A DNA stretch of 28,131 bases from Actinomycetes bacterium (GTDB lineage: Bacteria > Actinomycetota > Acidimicrobiia > Acidimicrobiales > Microtrichaceae). Shown piece after piece: positions 15,128 through 22,254 of this stretch; position 1 is the first letter of the stretch, and each line of letters starts with the position of its first letter. Below the pieces are notes generated by a model. The model searched no databases. It had not been told where the DNA came from and was given only the letters and a program-made list of their open reading frames with translations. Location: positions 1 through 28,131 of the forward strand of contig JAEYSR010000014.1 in the NCBI GenBank assembly GCA_023434535.1. Direction: 5' to 3'. The translations under genes were made by a program, and so were the position numbers.

Positions 15128-18100
15128 TCAGTTGATCTTGGTCTCGGCCAGGGTCACCGGCGCCGCCAGCGGCGGGGTGACACCCAGGTTGGCGGGGTTC
15201 GTCGGGTAGCCGTCGAACACCGGCGTCGTGTTGACGATCAACGTCGCGGAGGTCACGTTGAGGAGCTCCGAGAGGATGAACTTCCCGACCGTCCCGGACG
15301 TGGGGCCCGCCTTCAGCGTGAGCTCGAGCGTCGGCATCGTCTGCTGACGACCCCCCTGCAGGCTCACGCCGTTGGGCGTCTGGACGATGATGTACGGCGA
15401 GGTGTTGTTGACGTAGTTCCCCGTCGGCGCCTTGGCCGCGCACCCTCCGGCACCCGCCCCGTAGGTGGTGCACAGCGTGGCGGTGGCACCGTTCGTCGGT
15501 GCGGAGCTGAACGCGTCGCCGCCGATCAGGCGGTAGCTCTGCACCGTGAACCCGGCAGGGATCGGGTACACCGTGGTGAACCGCGACGAGCCGTTCACCG
15601 TCGCATCGCCCGACGACGACGGCGAGAGCCGCGGCACGCCGCTCGCGTTCGGAGCGACACGAACCTTGAAGGTCTCACCGGGATCGACCGTCGCCGGCGC
15701 TGTGATCGCCGTGAGGATCTGCTGGTAGGTGTGGCTCGTGATCGTCACGATCACCTGGACCGTGACGTCGGCGCCGATGTTCGACACGACGCTCGGGTTG
15801 TAGTGGATCACTCCGGTCGAGCAGTTCGGGTCGGACGCCGAATAGGTCGAGGTCCCGGCACGGCAGATGCCGTAGGTCAGGTCGTAGGTGCCGGTGGGCG
15901 TCGCCGACTGCACGTACGTGATGATCCCGTTGTTCGCCGTCGCCGTGACCGTCGACGGGATGCCGCGGGTCGCGGCCGGCGTGTCGCTCAGGATCGTCAA
16001 CGACGTCGGCGACAGGTTCGTCCTGCCACCGGCGACCGTGAAGACGTCGAAGCGGTTCATGGGCGCATCGGTGATGTAGGCACCCGCCGTCGCGGTGCCG
16101 GCGGCACCGTTCGAGGAGCACGTCGCCCAGCTGTTGGTCGCCGCGACGGTCTTGCAGAAGTACGCCTGCGGACCGTTGGCCACCGACTGGATGGTCAGGT
16201 TCGTGTAGTTGGTGAACCCGGCCGTGGTGCCGCTGGTGACCGCCATGCTCGTCGCCGAGGCGAGGTTGAGCGAGGCGGTGCTGAGCGTCGTGCTGTGCGC
16301 CGCCGGGTTGTAGGCGGCGTAGCCGTCGGACGGGTGCACCGATGCCTCGCCGTCGACGTAGGTGAAGGTGTACTTCACGTCCGCCGCTCCGGAGCACGAC
16401 GTCGTGTACTTGCCGATCGGGCTCGACGCCGTCGCGGTCGACGTGCAGGTCGCCGGCGTGGCGGGTGCCGTGTCGCCGTCGGTCAGGCCCGAGTAGGACG
16501 CTGTGACGACGGGCGCCGTGCCGATCTCGGCGGCCGGCGACGACGCGGTCACGACGACCTCGACCGGGACCGGGTTCACCGTGATGGTGCCGTCGACGTA
16601 GGTGATCGAGTAGTTCCCGTCGTCAGCACCGGAGCAGGTGGTGGCGAAGGTGCCGACGATCGAGCCGTCCGCCGTGGTCGAGCAGGTCGCCGGCGTGGCC
16701 GGGGCCGTGTCGCCGTTCTCCAGACCGCTGTAGGACGCGGTCACCTCCGGGACGTCGTCGCCGATCGTGATGGTCGCCGACGATGCCGTGACGACCAGCG
16801 GGGCCGGGTCCACCGTCACGGTGCCGTCGACGTAGCTGATCGTGTAGTTGCCGTCCGCGGCACCCGAGCAGGTCGAGGCGAAGGTCCCCGGCGCGCTCGT
16901 CGCCGTGGCGTCGGTCGAGCACGTGGGAAGGGTGGACGGAGCGACGTCGCCCGCCACGAGACCGGCGTAGGACGGCGTGATCGACGGATCCGTGCCGTAG
17001 GTGACCGTCGGCGACGAGGCCGTGATCGCCAGCGCCGCACGGGTGACCTCGACCTCGCCGTCCTCGGACGTGAAGGTGTAGTTGGGGTCGTCGGCTCCGG
17101 CGCAGGTGCTGGTGTAGGTGTCCACCGGGCTGGTGGACGTCGCCGTGGTCGAGCACGTCGGAGCGGTCGCCGGAGCGACGTCACCGTTGACGAGACCCGA
17201 GTACGACGCCGTGATCGCCGGCACGGAGCCGCCGTAGGTGAACGAGTCGTCCGACGCTGTCACCGTGGCCTCGGCCTTGAGCACGTCGACCGAACCCGGG
17301 ACCTCGCTGAAGGTGTAGTTCGGGTCTGCCGCGCCGGTGCAGGCGCTGGCGTACGAGCCCACCGGGCTGGACGACGTCGCCGTGGTCGAGCACGTCGGAG
17401 CGGTCGCCGGAGCGACGTCGCCGTTGACGAGACCCGAGTACGACGGAGTGATCGTCGGCACGGAGCCGCCGTAGGTCATCGAGTCCGAGGAGGCCGTGAC
17501 CACAGCGTCCTTCGGGACGATCGTCACGGTTCCGTCGACGTAGTCGAAGGAGTGGTTCGGGTCGTCCGCACCGGAGCAGGTGGCCGGGTAGGTGCCGACC
17601 GGGCTCGAGGACGTCGCCGTGGTGGTGCAGGTCGGCTCGGTCGCGGGCGAGGTCTGGCCGCCGGAGAACGCGCCGTAGGAGGCCGTGATCTCGGGGGCGT
17701 CGTCCCCGTAGGTGATCGTGGCCGACGATGCCGTCACGGTCACCGGAACCGCGCTGGCCGTGATCGTGATCGTGCCGTCGACGTAGGTGAACGTGTAGTT
17801 CGGATCGGCCGCGCCGGAGCAGGACGACGAGTAGACGCCGGAGCTACCGGCGACGGCGGTCGTCGAGCAGGTCGCCGGAGTGGCGGGGGCGGTGTCGCCG
17901 TTGACGAGGCCGCTGTAGGCGGCGGTCACCGCCGGCACCGGGTCCGTGAAGTACACGGTCGAGGACGAGGCCGTCACGACTGCGGCCGCCGGATCGACGG
18001 TGACGACGCCGTCGACGTAGTCGAAGGTGTGGTTCGGGTCGTCGGCGCCGGCACAGGTCGACGTGTACGTCCCGACCGGGCTGGACGAGGTGGCATCGGT

Positions 18101-18874
18101 CGAGCACGTCGGAGCCGTCGCCGGCTCCGTCTCGCCGTCGAGCAGACCCGAGTAGATCGGCGTGATCGTCGGGGCGGCGCTGCCGTAGGTGGACGAGACC
18201 GAGCTCGCCGTCACCGTCACCACCGAGGTCCCCACGGTGACGGTCCCGTCGACGTAGGTGAACGAGTAGTTCGGGTCCGACGCCCCGGAGCAGGACGACG
18301 GGTAGGTCCCGGCCGGGCTCTCCGAGGTGGCGGTGGTGGAGCACGACGCCAGGACCGACGGAGCGGTGTCGCCGTTCTTCAGGCCGGCGTAGGTCGCGGC
18401 GATCGCCGGGACGGCTCCGCCGAACGCCATCGACTCCGAGGACGCGGTCACGGTGACCGGTGCCGGCTGGATCGTCAGCGTGCCGGAGACGTAGTTGATG
18501 GGCGACCCGCCGTTGACAGCGCCGGAGCACTCGGTGTCGTAGTCACCGGGAGGGCTCGTGGACGTGGCGGAGGTGGTGCAGGTGGCCGGGACGGCCGTCT
18601 CGGTCTGGCCGACGGGCAGCCCGCCGTAGCTGGCGGTGATGGCCGGTACGTCGTCGCCGTACTCGATCACCGGCGACGACGCCATGACCGTGATCGCTCC
18701 GGCCGGCTCCTCGACCGGCGGCGGGATGCACGCCGCCAGTCCTGAGACGGTGACCAGCGCCGTCGCGATGACGAGGGCTCCTCGCAGCGATGCGACCCGT
18801 GGTCGCCGCCGTCCGTGCCTCGGTCCTGACCCGTCGCCGCGCACGGATGCGCGGACGTCCGTCCTCTCCCTCAT
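15128..18874 (-). CDS. Very large lipoprotein with ten MBG-type repeats
   Basis: 1248 residues from ATG 18874, GAGGGGGA about 4-8 bases upstream. An Arg-rich N-region of about 30 residues precedes a hydrophobic segment and lipobox LAAC (Cys49), then a Pro/Glu spacer, so it should be a surface-anchored lipoprotein. About residues 56-842 are ten repeats of roughly 78 residues. Each has a VTASS-x-x-x-x-YGD-like start, SYSGL-x-NGD, PTCSTTATSSSPVGTY, and CSGADDPNYTFTYVDGTVTV. This is the MBG bacterial Ig-like repeat, with one Cys pair per unit. The C-terminal 400 residues are Ser/Thr/Asn-rich, unrelated to the repeats, and not recognised. Long repeat stalks usually extend a distal domain for adhesion or matrix binding; the ligand is unknown. 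No sortase motif was seen. Confidence 0.88.
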   Translation of the reverse strand: MRERTDVRASVRGDGSGPRHGRRRPRVASLRGALVIATALVTVSGLAACIPPPVEEPAGAITVMASSPVIEYGDDVPAITASYGGLPVGQTETAVPATCTTSATSTSPPGDYDTECSGAVNGGSPINYVSGTLTIQPAPVTVTASSESMAFGGAVPAIAATYAGLKNGDTAPSVLASCSTTATSESPAGTYPSSCSGASDPNYSFTYVDGTVTVGTSVVTVTASSVSSTYGSAAPTITPIYSGLLDGETEPATAPTCSTDATSSSPVGTYTSTCAGADDPNHTFDYVDGVVTVDPAAAVVTASSSTVYFTDPVPAVTAAYSGLVNGDTAPATPATCSTTAVAGSSGVYSSSCSGAADPNYTFTYVDGTITITASAVPVTVTASSATITYGDDAPEITASYGAFSGGQTSPATEPTCTTTATSSSPVGTYPATCSGADDPNHSFDYVDGTVTIVPKDAVVTASSDSMTYGGSVPTITPSYSGLVNGDVAPATAPTCSTTATSSSPVGSYASACTGAADPNYTFSEVPGSVDVLKAEATVTASDDSFTYGGSVPAITASYSGLVNGDVAPATAPTCSTTATSTSPVDTYTSTCAGADDPNYTFTSEDGEVEVTRAALAITASSPTVTYGTDPSITPSYAGLVAGDVAPSTLPTCSTDATATSAPGTFASTCSGAADGNYTISYVDGTVTVDPAPLVVTASSATITIGDDVPEVTASYSGLENGDTAPATPATCSTTADGSIVGTFATTCSGADDGNYSITYVDGTITVNPVPVEVVVTASSPAAEIGTAPVVTASYSGLTDGDTAPATPATCTSTATASSPIGKYTTSCSGAADVKYTFTYVDGEASVHPSDGYAAYNPAAHSTTLSTASLNLASATSMAVTSGTTAGFTNYTNLTIQSVANGPQAYFCKTVAATNSWATCSSNGAAGTATAGAYITDAPMNRFDVFTVAGGRTNLSPTSLTILSDTPAATRGIPSTVTATANNGIITYVQSATPTGTYDLTYGICRAGTSTYSASDPNCSTGVIHYNPSVVSNIGADVTVQVIVTITSHTYQQILTAITAPATVDPGETFKVRVAPNASGVPRLSPSSSGDATVNGSSRFTTVYPIPAGFTVQSYRLIGGDAFSSAPTNGATATLCTTYGAGAGGCAAKAPTGNYVNNTSPYIIVQTPNGVSLQGGRQQTMPTLELTLKAGPTSGTVGKFILSELLNVTSATLIVNTTPVFDGYPTNPANLGVTPPLAAPVTLAETKIN
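16329..18697 (-). repeat. Ten tandem coding repeats of about 237 bp (MBG units)
   Basis: Ten in-frame units of about 76-81 codons. Units 6 and 7 are the most alike: DNA from about 17145 and from about 17382 is nearly identical over some 65 bases, exactly 237 bp (79 codons) apart. That points to a recent internal duplication. The other units are more diverged, particularly in the first half. Boundaries are approximate. Confidence 0.85.
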
Positions 18875-18956
18875 GACTCCCCCTCGCTGCGCTCCGTGGA
18901 CCGGTCCCACAACCGATGCAGACCACGTGCGTCAACCAGGGGACACCCTAGCCATA

Positions 18957-18966
18957 CGAACGTTCG
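18957..18966. promoter_or_regulatory. Palindrome upstream of the lipoprotein gene
   Basis: CGAACGTTCG is a perfect 10-base palindrome 83 bases upstream of the lipoprotein start, in a locally less GC-rich patch (18950-18985). TAGGGT on the - strand at 18945-18950 could be a -10 box, but no matching -35 was found. Confidence 0.2.
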
Positions 18967-18989
18967 GGATGTGCGAATTGTCACACCCG

Positions 18990-19010
18990 CGTCCGGAGAA
19001 GCCCCGGACG
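18990..19010 (-). terminator. Short hairpin after the small membrane protein gene
   Basis: CGTCCGG and CCGGACG pair over 7 bases with a 7-base loop, 27 bp beyond the stop at 19037. It is a modest candidate terminator. Confidence 0.35.
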
Positions 19011-19036
19011 GTGCCCCCCGGGGGAGTCAGGTCAGC

Positions 19037-19513
19037 TCACGAGTAGGTGGTGACCCGACGGCGGCCCGACACCCACGGCAGCAGACCGAGGACGAAGACC
19101 GCCGCCCCGATGCCCACGAACAGGAGCGCGGCGTCCCGGTCGACCTGCACGCCCTCGACCTCACCCTGGACGACCAGGGCGGCGATGCCGACCAGAAGGG
19201 TCAGGAGGCCGAGCACGGAGGTCGTGGCCCGGTCCTGGTCCGCGAGCGACGCGGCGAGGATGCCGCCGCCGAGGAGGATCCCGGCGACCGCCGCTGCGGG
19301 GCTGAACCCGAACCCGGCGACGGAGCCCGACGTGTTCAGGAAGCCTGCGCCGAAGTCCACCCGGAACACGGCGACGAGCCCCATCACGAACAGGACGCCG
19401 CCTCCGACCGCAGCCAGGATCTGGAAGATCCGCAGGCCGTTGCCGGTGTGGGTCTCCTGTGTGACCTGGGTCTGGGGTTGCTCGTAGGAACCGGGCTGCT
19501 GCTGGTAGGACAT
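19037..19513 (-). CDS. Small four-helix membrane protein, unknown
   Basis: 158 residues from ATG 19513, with GAGGAGGAG about 5 bases upstream. The first 25 residues are Gln/Ser/Thr-rich and soluble (SYQQQPGSYEQPQTQVTQET). Four membrane helices follow at about 29-50, 70-90, 97-115 and 128-148. The loop between helices 1 and 2 contains DFGAGFLNTSGSVAGFGFSP, and the one between 3 and 4 has QGEVEGVQVDRD. The protein ends in a basic tail GRRRVTTYS. I recognise no family or catalytic motif. It lies 162 bp from the lipoprotein start and 124 bp downstream of the epimerase gene; neither spacing argues for a functional link. Confidence 0.75.
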   Translation of the reverse strand: MSYQQQPGSYEQPQTQVTQETHTGNGLRIFQILAAVGGGVLFVMGLVAVFRVDFGAGFLNTSGSVAGFGFSPAAAVAGILLGGGILAASLADQDRATTSVLGLLTLLVGIAALVVQGEVEGVQVDRDAALLFVGIGAAVFVLGLLPWVSGRRRVTTYS

Positions 19514-19565
19514 GGTCTCCTCCTCGTCGAGGTGACCGATCCGTTACCCGGCGGACCTCCGGCCT

Positions 19566-19613
19566 AGAACGACACCGCCCTAGAACGAGGGCGTCCCAGA
19601 ACGACGGCGAGCC
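19566..19613. repeat. Three degenerate 16-bp tandem repeats
   Basis: AGAACGA recurs at 19566, 19582 and 19598, giving a 16-bp period in the gap between the epimerase stop and the upstream end of the small membrane protein gene. The copies share 7 exact bases, then diverge. Confidence 0.4.
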
Positions 19614-19637
19614 CGTGACGCACCGCCGGACGACTGC

Positions 19638-20066
19638 CTATTCCTGGACGAGCTCGATGAGCGTCCCGTAGCTGCCCTTGGGGTGGATGAACGCCACGGT
19701 GGTGCCGCGGGAGCCGGGGCGGGGAGCCGTGTCGATCGGCGTGGCGCCGGCGGCGACCATCGCGTCGAGCGCGACCTGGCAGTCGTCCACCCGGTAGCCG
19801 ATGTGGTGGAGGCCCTCGCCCCGCTTCTCGATCGCCTTGGCGATCGGCGAGTCCTCGCGGGTGGCGGCCGTCAGCTGGATGTAGCTGTCGGCGACCTTGA
19901 TCAGCGCCTCCTCGACGCCGTCGGACTCGACGACCTCCCGGTGGGCGACCGTCGCGCCGAACGCCGCCTGGTAGTAGGCGACGGCGGCGTCGAGGTCACG
20001 CACCGCGATGGCGACGTGGTCGATCTCGGTCAGCAGGCCGGATGTGGCGTCGGGGTTCTCGCTCAT
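19638..20066 (-). CDS. mce: Methylmalonyl-CoA/ethylmalonyl-CoA epimerase
   Basis: 142 residues from ATG 20066, with AGGAG about 10 bases upstream. It is a single-chain vicinal-oxygen-chelate protein of two beta-alpha-beta-beta-beta modules. The metal ligands are in place: H17 (IDHVAIAV), Q64 (SYIQL), H88 (GLHHIGYRV) and E139 (GTLIELVQ). This set matches methylmalonyl-CoA epimerase, which interconverts the 2R and 2S epimers; in the ethylmalonyl-CoA pathway the same enzyme also serves ethylmalonyl-CoA. The gene follows ccr by 47 bp on the same strand, so it is almost certainly co-transcribed. Ccr makes (2S)-ethylmalonyl-CoA, and the epimerase supplies the (2R) form needed by the mutase. Confidence 0.92.
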   Translation of the reverse strand: MSENPDATSGLLTEIDHVAIAVRDLDAAVAYYQAAFGATVAHREVVESDGVEEALIKVADSYIQLTAATREDSPIAKAIEKRGEGLHHIGYRVDDCQVALDAMVAAGATPIDTAPRPGSRGTTVAFIHPKGSYGTLIELVQE

Positions 20067-20113
20067 GTCGGCAACTTCTCCTCGGACGTCGTGTTCGATG
20101 GGGACGCGGCTCG

Positions 20114-21463
20114 TCAGAGCTCGCCGCGGGCGTGGCGCTGGTACAGGGTGATCTTGTCCTCGCCGATGGCCTCTCGCTTGGCGGGGTCGGTGATGCCCTG
20201 GCCGGCCTCGGGGGCCAGGCACAGGACGCCGATCTTGCCCTCGGCCTCGTTGTGGTGGACCTTCAGCGCCGCGGCGCCGACCTCGTCGAGCGTGAACACC
20301 TCGGACATCACGGGCTGGATGGCACCCTTGTCGATGAGGCGGTTCATCTCCCAGGCCTCCTGGTAGTTCGCGAAGTGCGAGCTGATGATGCTCTTGAGCT
20401 TCATCCACAGGTGGCGGTTGTCGTACTCGATCATGTAGCCGGAGGTCGCGGCACAGGTGACGATCTTGCCGCCCTTCTTGGTGATGAACACCGACGCGCC
20501 CATCGTCGAGCGGCCGGGGTGCTCGAAGACGATGTCGGGGTCCTCGCCGACCAGCGACCGGACCTTCTTGCCGAGGCGACGCCACTCGGACTCGTCCTGG
20601 GTGACCTCGTCGGACCAGAACTTGTAGCCCTCGGCCTTGCGGTCGATGACGGCGTCGCAGCCCATCTCGTTGAGCAGCTTCACACGGGACTCGGACGAGA
20701 CGACGCCGATCGGGGTTCCGCCGCCGTTGAGGACGAGCTGGGTCGCGTAGGCGCCGATGCCACCGGTCGCGCCCCAGATGAACACGTTGTCGCCCTGCTT
20801 CATCCGGCCGGCGTGGTCGCCGACGAGCATCCGGTAGCTGGTCGAGGCGCACAGCCCGTTGACCGCGGCCTCCTCCCACGTGAGGTGGGCCGGCTTCGGC
20901 ATGAGCTGGTTGGCCTTGACGATCGACAGGTCGGCCAGACCGCCGTAGTTGGTCTCGAAGCCCCAGATCCGCTGGTTGGCGGCGAGCATCGAGTCGTTGT
21001 GCGCGGAGGGGTCCTGGTCGTCGACGTGGTTGCAGTGGGCGACGATGCGGTCGCCGGGCTTCCAGTTGCGCACGGCCGAGCCGGTCCGCAGCACGACGCC
21101 CGAGGCGTCGGAGCCGACGATGTGGAAGTCCTGCGCGTGGCGGGCACCCCAGACCGACTCCTTGCCGAGGCGGTCGAGGAAGCCGAAGGTCGGCAGCGGC
21201 TCGAAGATCGACGTCCACACGGTGTTGAAGTTGATCGAGCTCGCCATGACGGCGATCACGACCTCGTCGGGCGCCAGCTCGGGCAGCGGCAGCTCGCCGA
21301 CGTGGAGGCTCTTGCGGGGGTCCTTGTCCCAGGACTCCACGCCCTCCCACATGTCCGACTCGGAGCGCAGCACGTGCGCAGCCCGCGTGGATTCGGGGAT
21401 CGAGAGGGCGGCGATGTCGTCGCCGGACGCGTCGGACTGGATGGCCTCGAGGATCTCCTGCAT
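20114..21463 (-). CDS. ccr: Crotonyl-CoA carboxylase/reductase
   Basis: 449 residues from ATG 21463, a typical length. It carboxylates and reduces crotonyl-CoA with NADPH and CO2 to (2S)-ethylmalonyl-CoA, the committed step of the ethylmalonyl-CoA pathway for acetyl-CoA assimilation and a source of polyketide extender units. Residues known to bind CO2 in the Kitasatospora enzyme (Asn81, Phe170, Glu171, His365) are matched here by N80 (INFNTVWTSIFEP), F169/E170 (IWGFETNYGG) and H363 (SSHFANYQEAW). GATGGIGAYATQ at 231-242 is the NADPH-binding Rossmann loop. No Shine-Dalgarno is visible; a TAACTT box 8 bases before the ATG suggests a leaderless mRNA. The epimerase gene follows. Its divergent neighbour is a GNAT acetyltransferase. 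Confidence 0.95.
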   Translation of the reverse strand: MQEILEAIQSDASGDDIAALSIPESTRAAHVLRSESDMWEGVESWDKDPRKSLHVGELPLPELAPDEVVIAVMASSINFNTVWTSIFEPLPTFGFLDRLGKESVWGARHAQDFHIVGSDASGVVLRTGSAVRNWKPGDRIVAHCNHVDDQDPSAHNDSMLAANQRIWGFETNYGGLADLSIVKANQLMPKPAHLTWEEAAVNGLCASTSYRMLVGDHAGRMKQGDNVFIWGATGGIGAYATQLVLNGGGTPIGVVSSESRVKLLNEMGCDAVIDRKAEGYKFWSDEVTQDESEWRRLGKKVRSLVGEDPDIVFEHPGRSTMGASVFITKKGGKIVTCAATSGYMIEYDNRHLWMKLKSIISSHFANYQEAWEMNRLIDKGAIQPVMSEVFTLDEVGAAALKVHHNEAEGKIGVLCLAPEAGQGITDPAKREAIGEDKITLYQRHARGEL

Positions 21464-21471
21464 GGGCGCGC

Positions 21472-21477
21472 AAGTTA
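21472..21477 (-). promoter_or_regulatory. Candidate -10 box for leaderless ccr mRNA
   Basis: On the - strand TAACTT fits TANNNT and is followed by 8 bases (GCGCGCCC) and then the ATG of ccr. No ribosome binding site precedes this ATG. A -10 box 6-8 bases before the start codon is the actinobacterial leaderless layout. Confidence 0.45.
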
Positions 21478-21512
21478 CCCGCCGGTCACCTGGCGCGCCC
21501 AGCGGAGGTGTC

Positions 21513-21587
21513 GGCGACACATCTGCACCGAGCCGGAGGCGACACATCTGCACCGAGCCGGAGGCGACCCATCTGCACCGAGCCGGA
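21513..21587. repeat. Three 25-bp tandem repeats in the ccr/GNAT gap
   Basis: Copies at 21513-21537, 21538-21562 and 21563-21587. The first two are identical; the third differs at one base (GACAC to GACCC). Each contains CATCTGCACCGAGCCGGA, and a fourth copy begins with GGCG. They occupy most of the 145-bp gap between the two starts and lie about 50-124 bp upstream of ccr. Confidence 0.9.
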
Positions 21588-21605
21588 GGCGCCCGTAGCC
21601 TCCGG
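21583..21605. promoter_or_regulatory. Inverted repeat overlapping the GNAT promoter
   Basis: CCGGAGGC and GCCTCCGG are perfect 8-base arms around GCCCGTA. The repeat starts within the third tandem copy and covers the TAGCCT box, so a bound protein would block transcription of the GNAT gene. Confidence 0.4.
21596..21601 (+). promoter_or_regulatory. Candidate -10 box for leaderless GNAT mRNA
   Basis: TAGCCT fits TANNNT and is followed by 7 bases (CCGGGCC) and then GTG 21609. There is no Shine-Dalgarno at normal spacing. It mirrors the arrangement found for ccr on the other strand. Confidence 0.4.
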
Positions 21606-21608
21606 GCC

Positions 21609-22211
21609 GTGACACCTCCCGACCAGGCCGGCGAGCTCCGGACGGAGCGACTGCTGCTCCGGCGCTTCCGGGACTCCGACCGCGGGCCGATGGCCGAGAT
21701 CAACGCGGACCCGGTCGTGATGGAGCACTTCCCCTCGACCCTCGACCGGGCGGCGTCGGACGCGTTCCTCGACGGAGTGGTCGCCGGATGGGACGAGCGG
21801 GGTTGGGGACCGTGGGCCGTCGACGTCGTCGTCCCCGGCGGCGGTGGCCCCGTCGGGTTGATCGGCGAGGTCGGGCTCAACCCGGCGGACCACGTCGCGC
21901 CCGGAGCCGTCGAGGTCGGCTGGCGTCTGGCCGCGGCGTCGTGGGGACGGGGCTACGCGCCGGAGGCCGCGTCCGCCGCTCTGCGCGTGGGCTTCACGGT
22001 GCTGGGTCTCGACGAGGTCGTCAGCTTCACGGTCCCGCAGAACGTGAACAGCCGGCGGGTGATGGAGAAGATCGGGATGCGGCACCGACCGGGGCGCGAC
22101 TTCGACCATCCCGGAGTCGACCCGGTCACGGCCCCGCACCTCGTGCGCCACGTCCTCTACGCGATCACCTCGGCGGAGTGGCGGGAGTCCGAGGCCGGGC
22201 GGGCGGGCTAA
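21609..22211 (+). CDS. GNAT acetyltransferase (RimJ/RimL-like)
   Basis: 200 residues from GTG 21609. The opening LRTERLLLRRFRDSDRGPMA with DPVVMEHFP is the classical start of the Acetyltransf_3 (RimJ/RimL) branch. The acetyl-CoA loop is GWRLAAASWGRGYAPEAASA at 104-123, and the final helix is PQNVNSRRVMEKIGM (143-157), where Asn residues support the cofactor. Members acetylate protein N-termini, amino acids, small amines or antibiotics; the substrate cannot be told here. It is divergent from ccr across a repeat-rich 145-bp region and may share its control. Its stop is 43 bp from the convergent glycine-rich protein gene, with a hairpin between. Confidence 0.88.
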   Translation: MTPPDQAGELRTERLLLRRFRDSDRGPMAEINADPVVMEHFPSTLDRAASDAFLDGVVAGWDERGWGPWAVDVVVPGGGGPVGLIGEVGLNPADHVAPGAVEVGWRLAAASWGRGYAPEAASAALRVGFTVLGLDEVVSFTVPQNVNSRRVMEKIGMRHRPGRDFDHPGVDPVTAPHLVRHVLYAITSAEWRESEAGRAG

Positions 22212-22224
22212 CGCAGGGCTGCTC

Positions 22225-22253
22225 CCCGGGCGGTCGGACGGACCGGGTCCGGG
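22225..22253. terminator. Bidirectional hairpin between convergent genes
   Basis: CCCGG (22225-22229) pairs with CCGGG (22249-22253), and inside it CGGTC with GACCG, separated by a small internal bulge. It sits between the GNAT stop (22211) and the glycine-rich gene's stop (22255), so it can serve both transcripts. Confidence 0.5.
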
Positions 22254-22254
22254 A

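Noticed and set aside
14984..18745. A + strand open frame of 1253 codons opposite the lipoprotein gene
   Set aside because: Its product is an Arg/Gly/Asp-rich stretch with no domain, no ribosome site and no start context. It is a mirror of codon bias and repeats in the real - strand gene.
20067..21473. N-terminal extension of the epimerase frame through ccr
   Set aside because: This is an out-of-frame reading of ccr; the epimerase starts at ATG 20066 with its own ribosome site and normal length.
21513..21587. CRISPR-like array in the ccr/GNAT gap
   Set aside because: The 25-bp units are directly abutted with no spacers and no cas genes are near.
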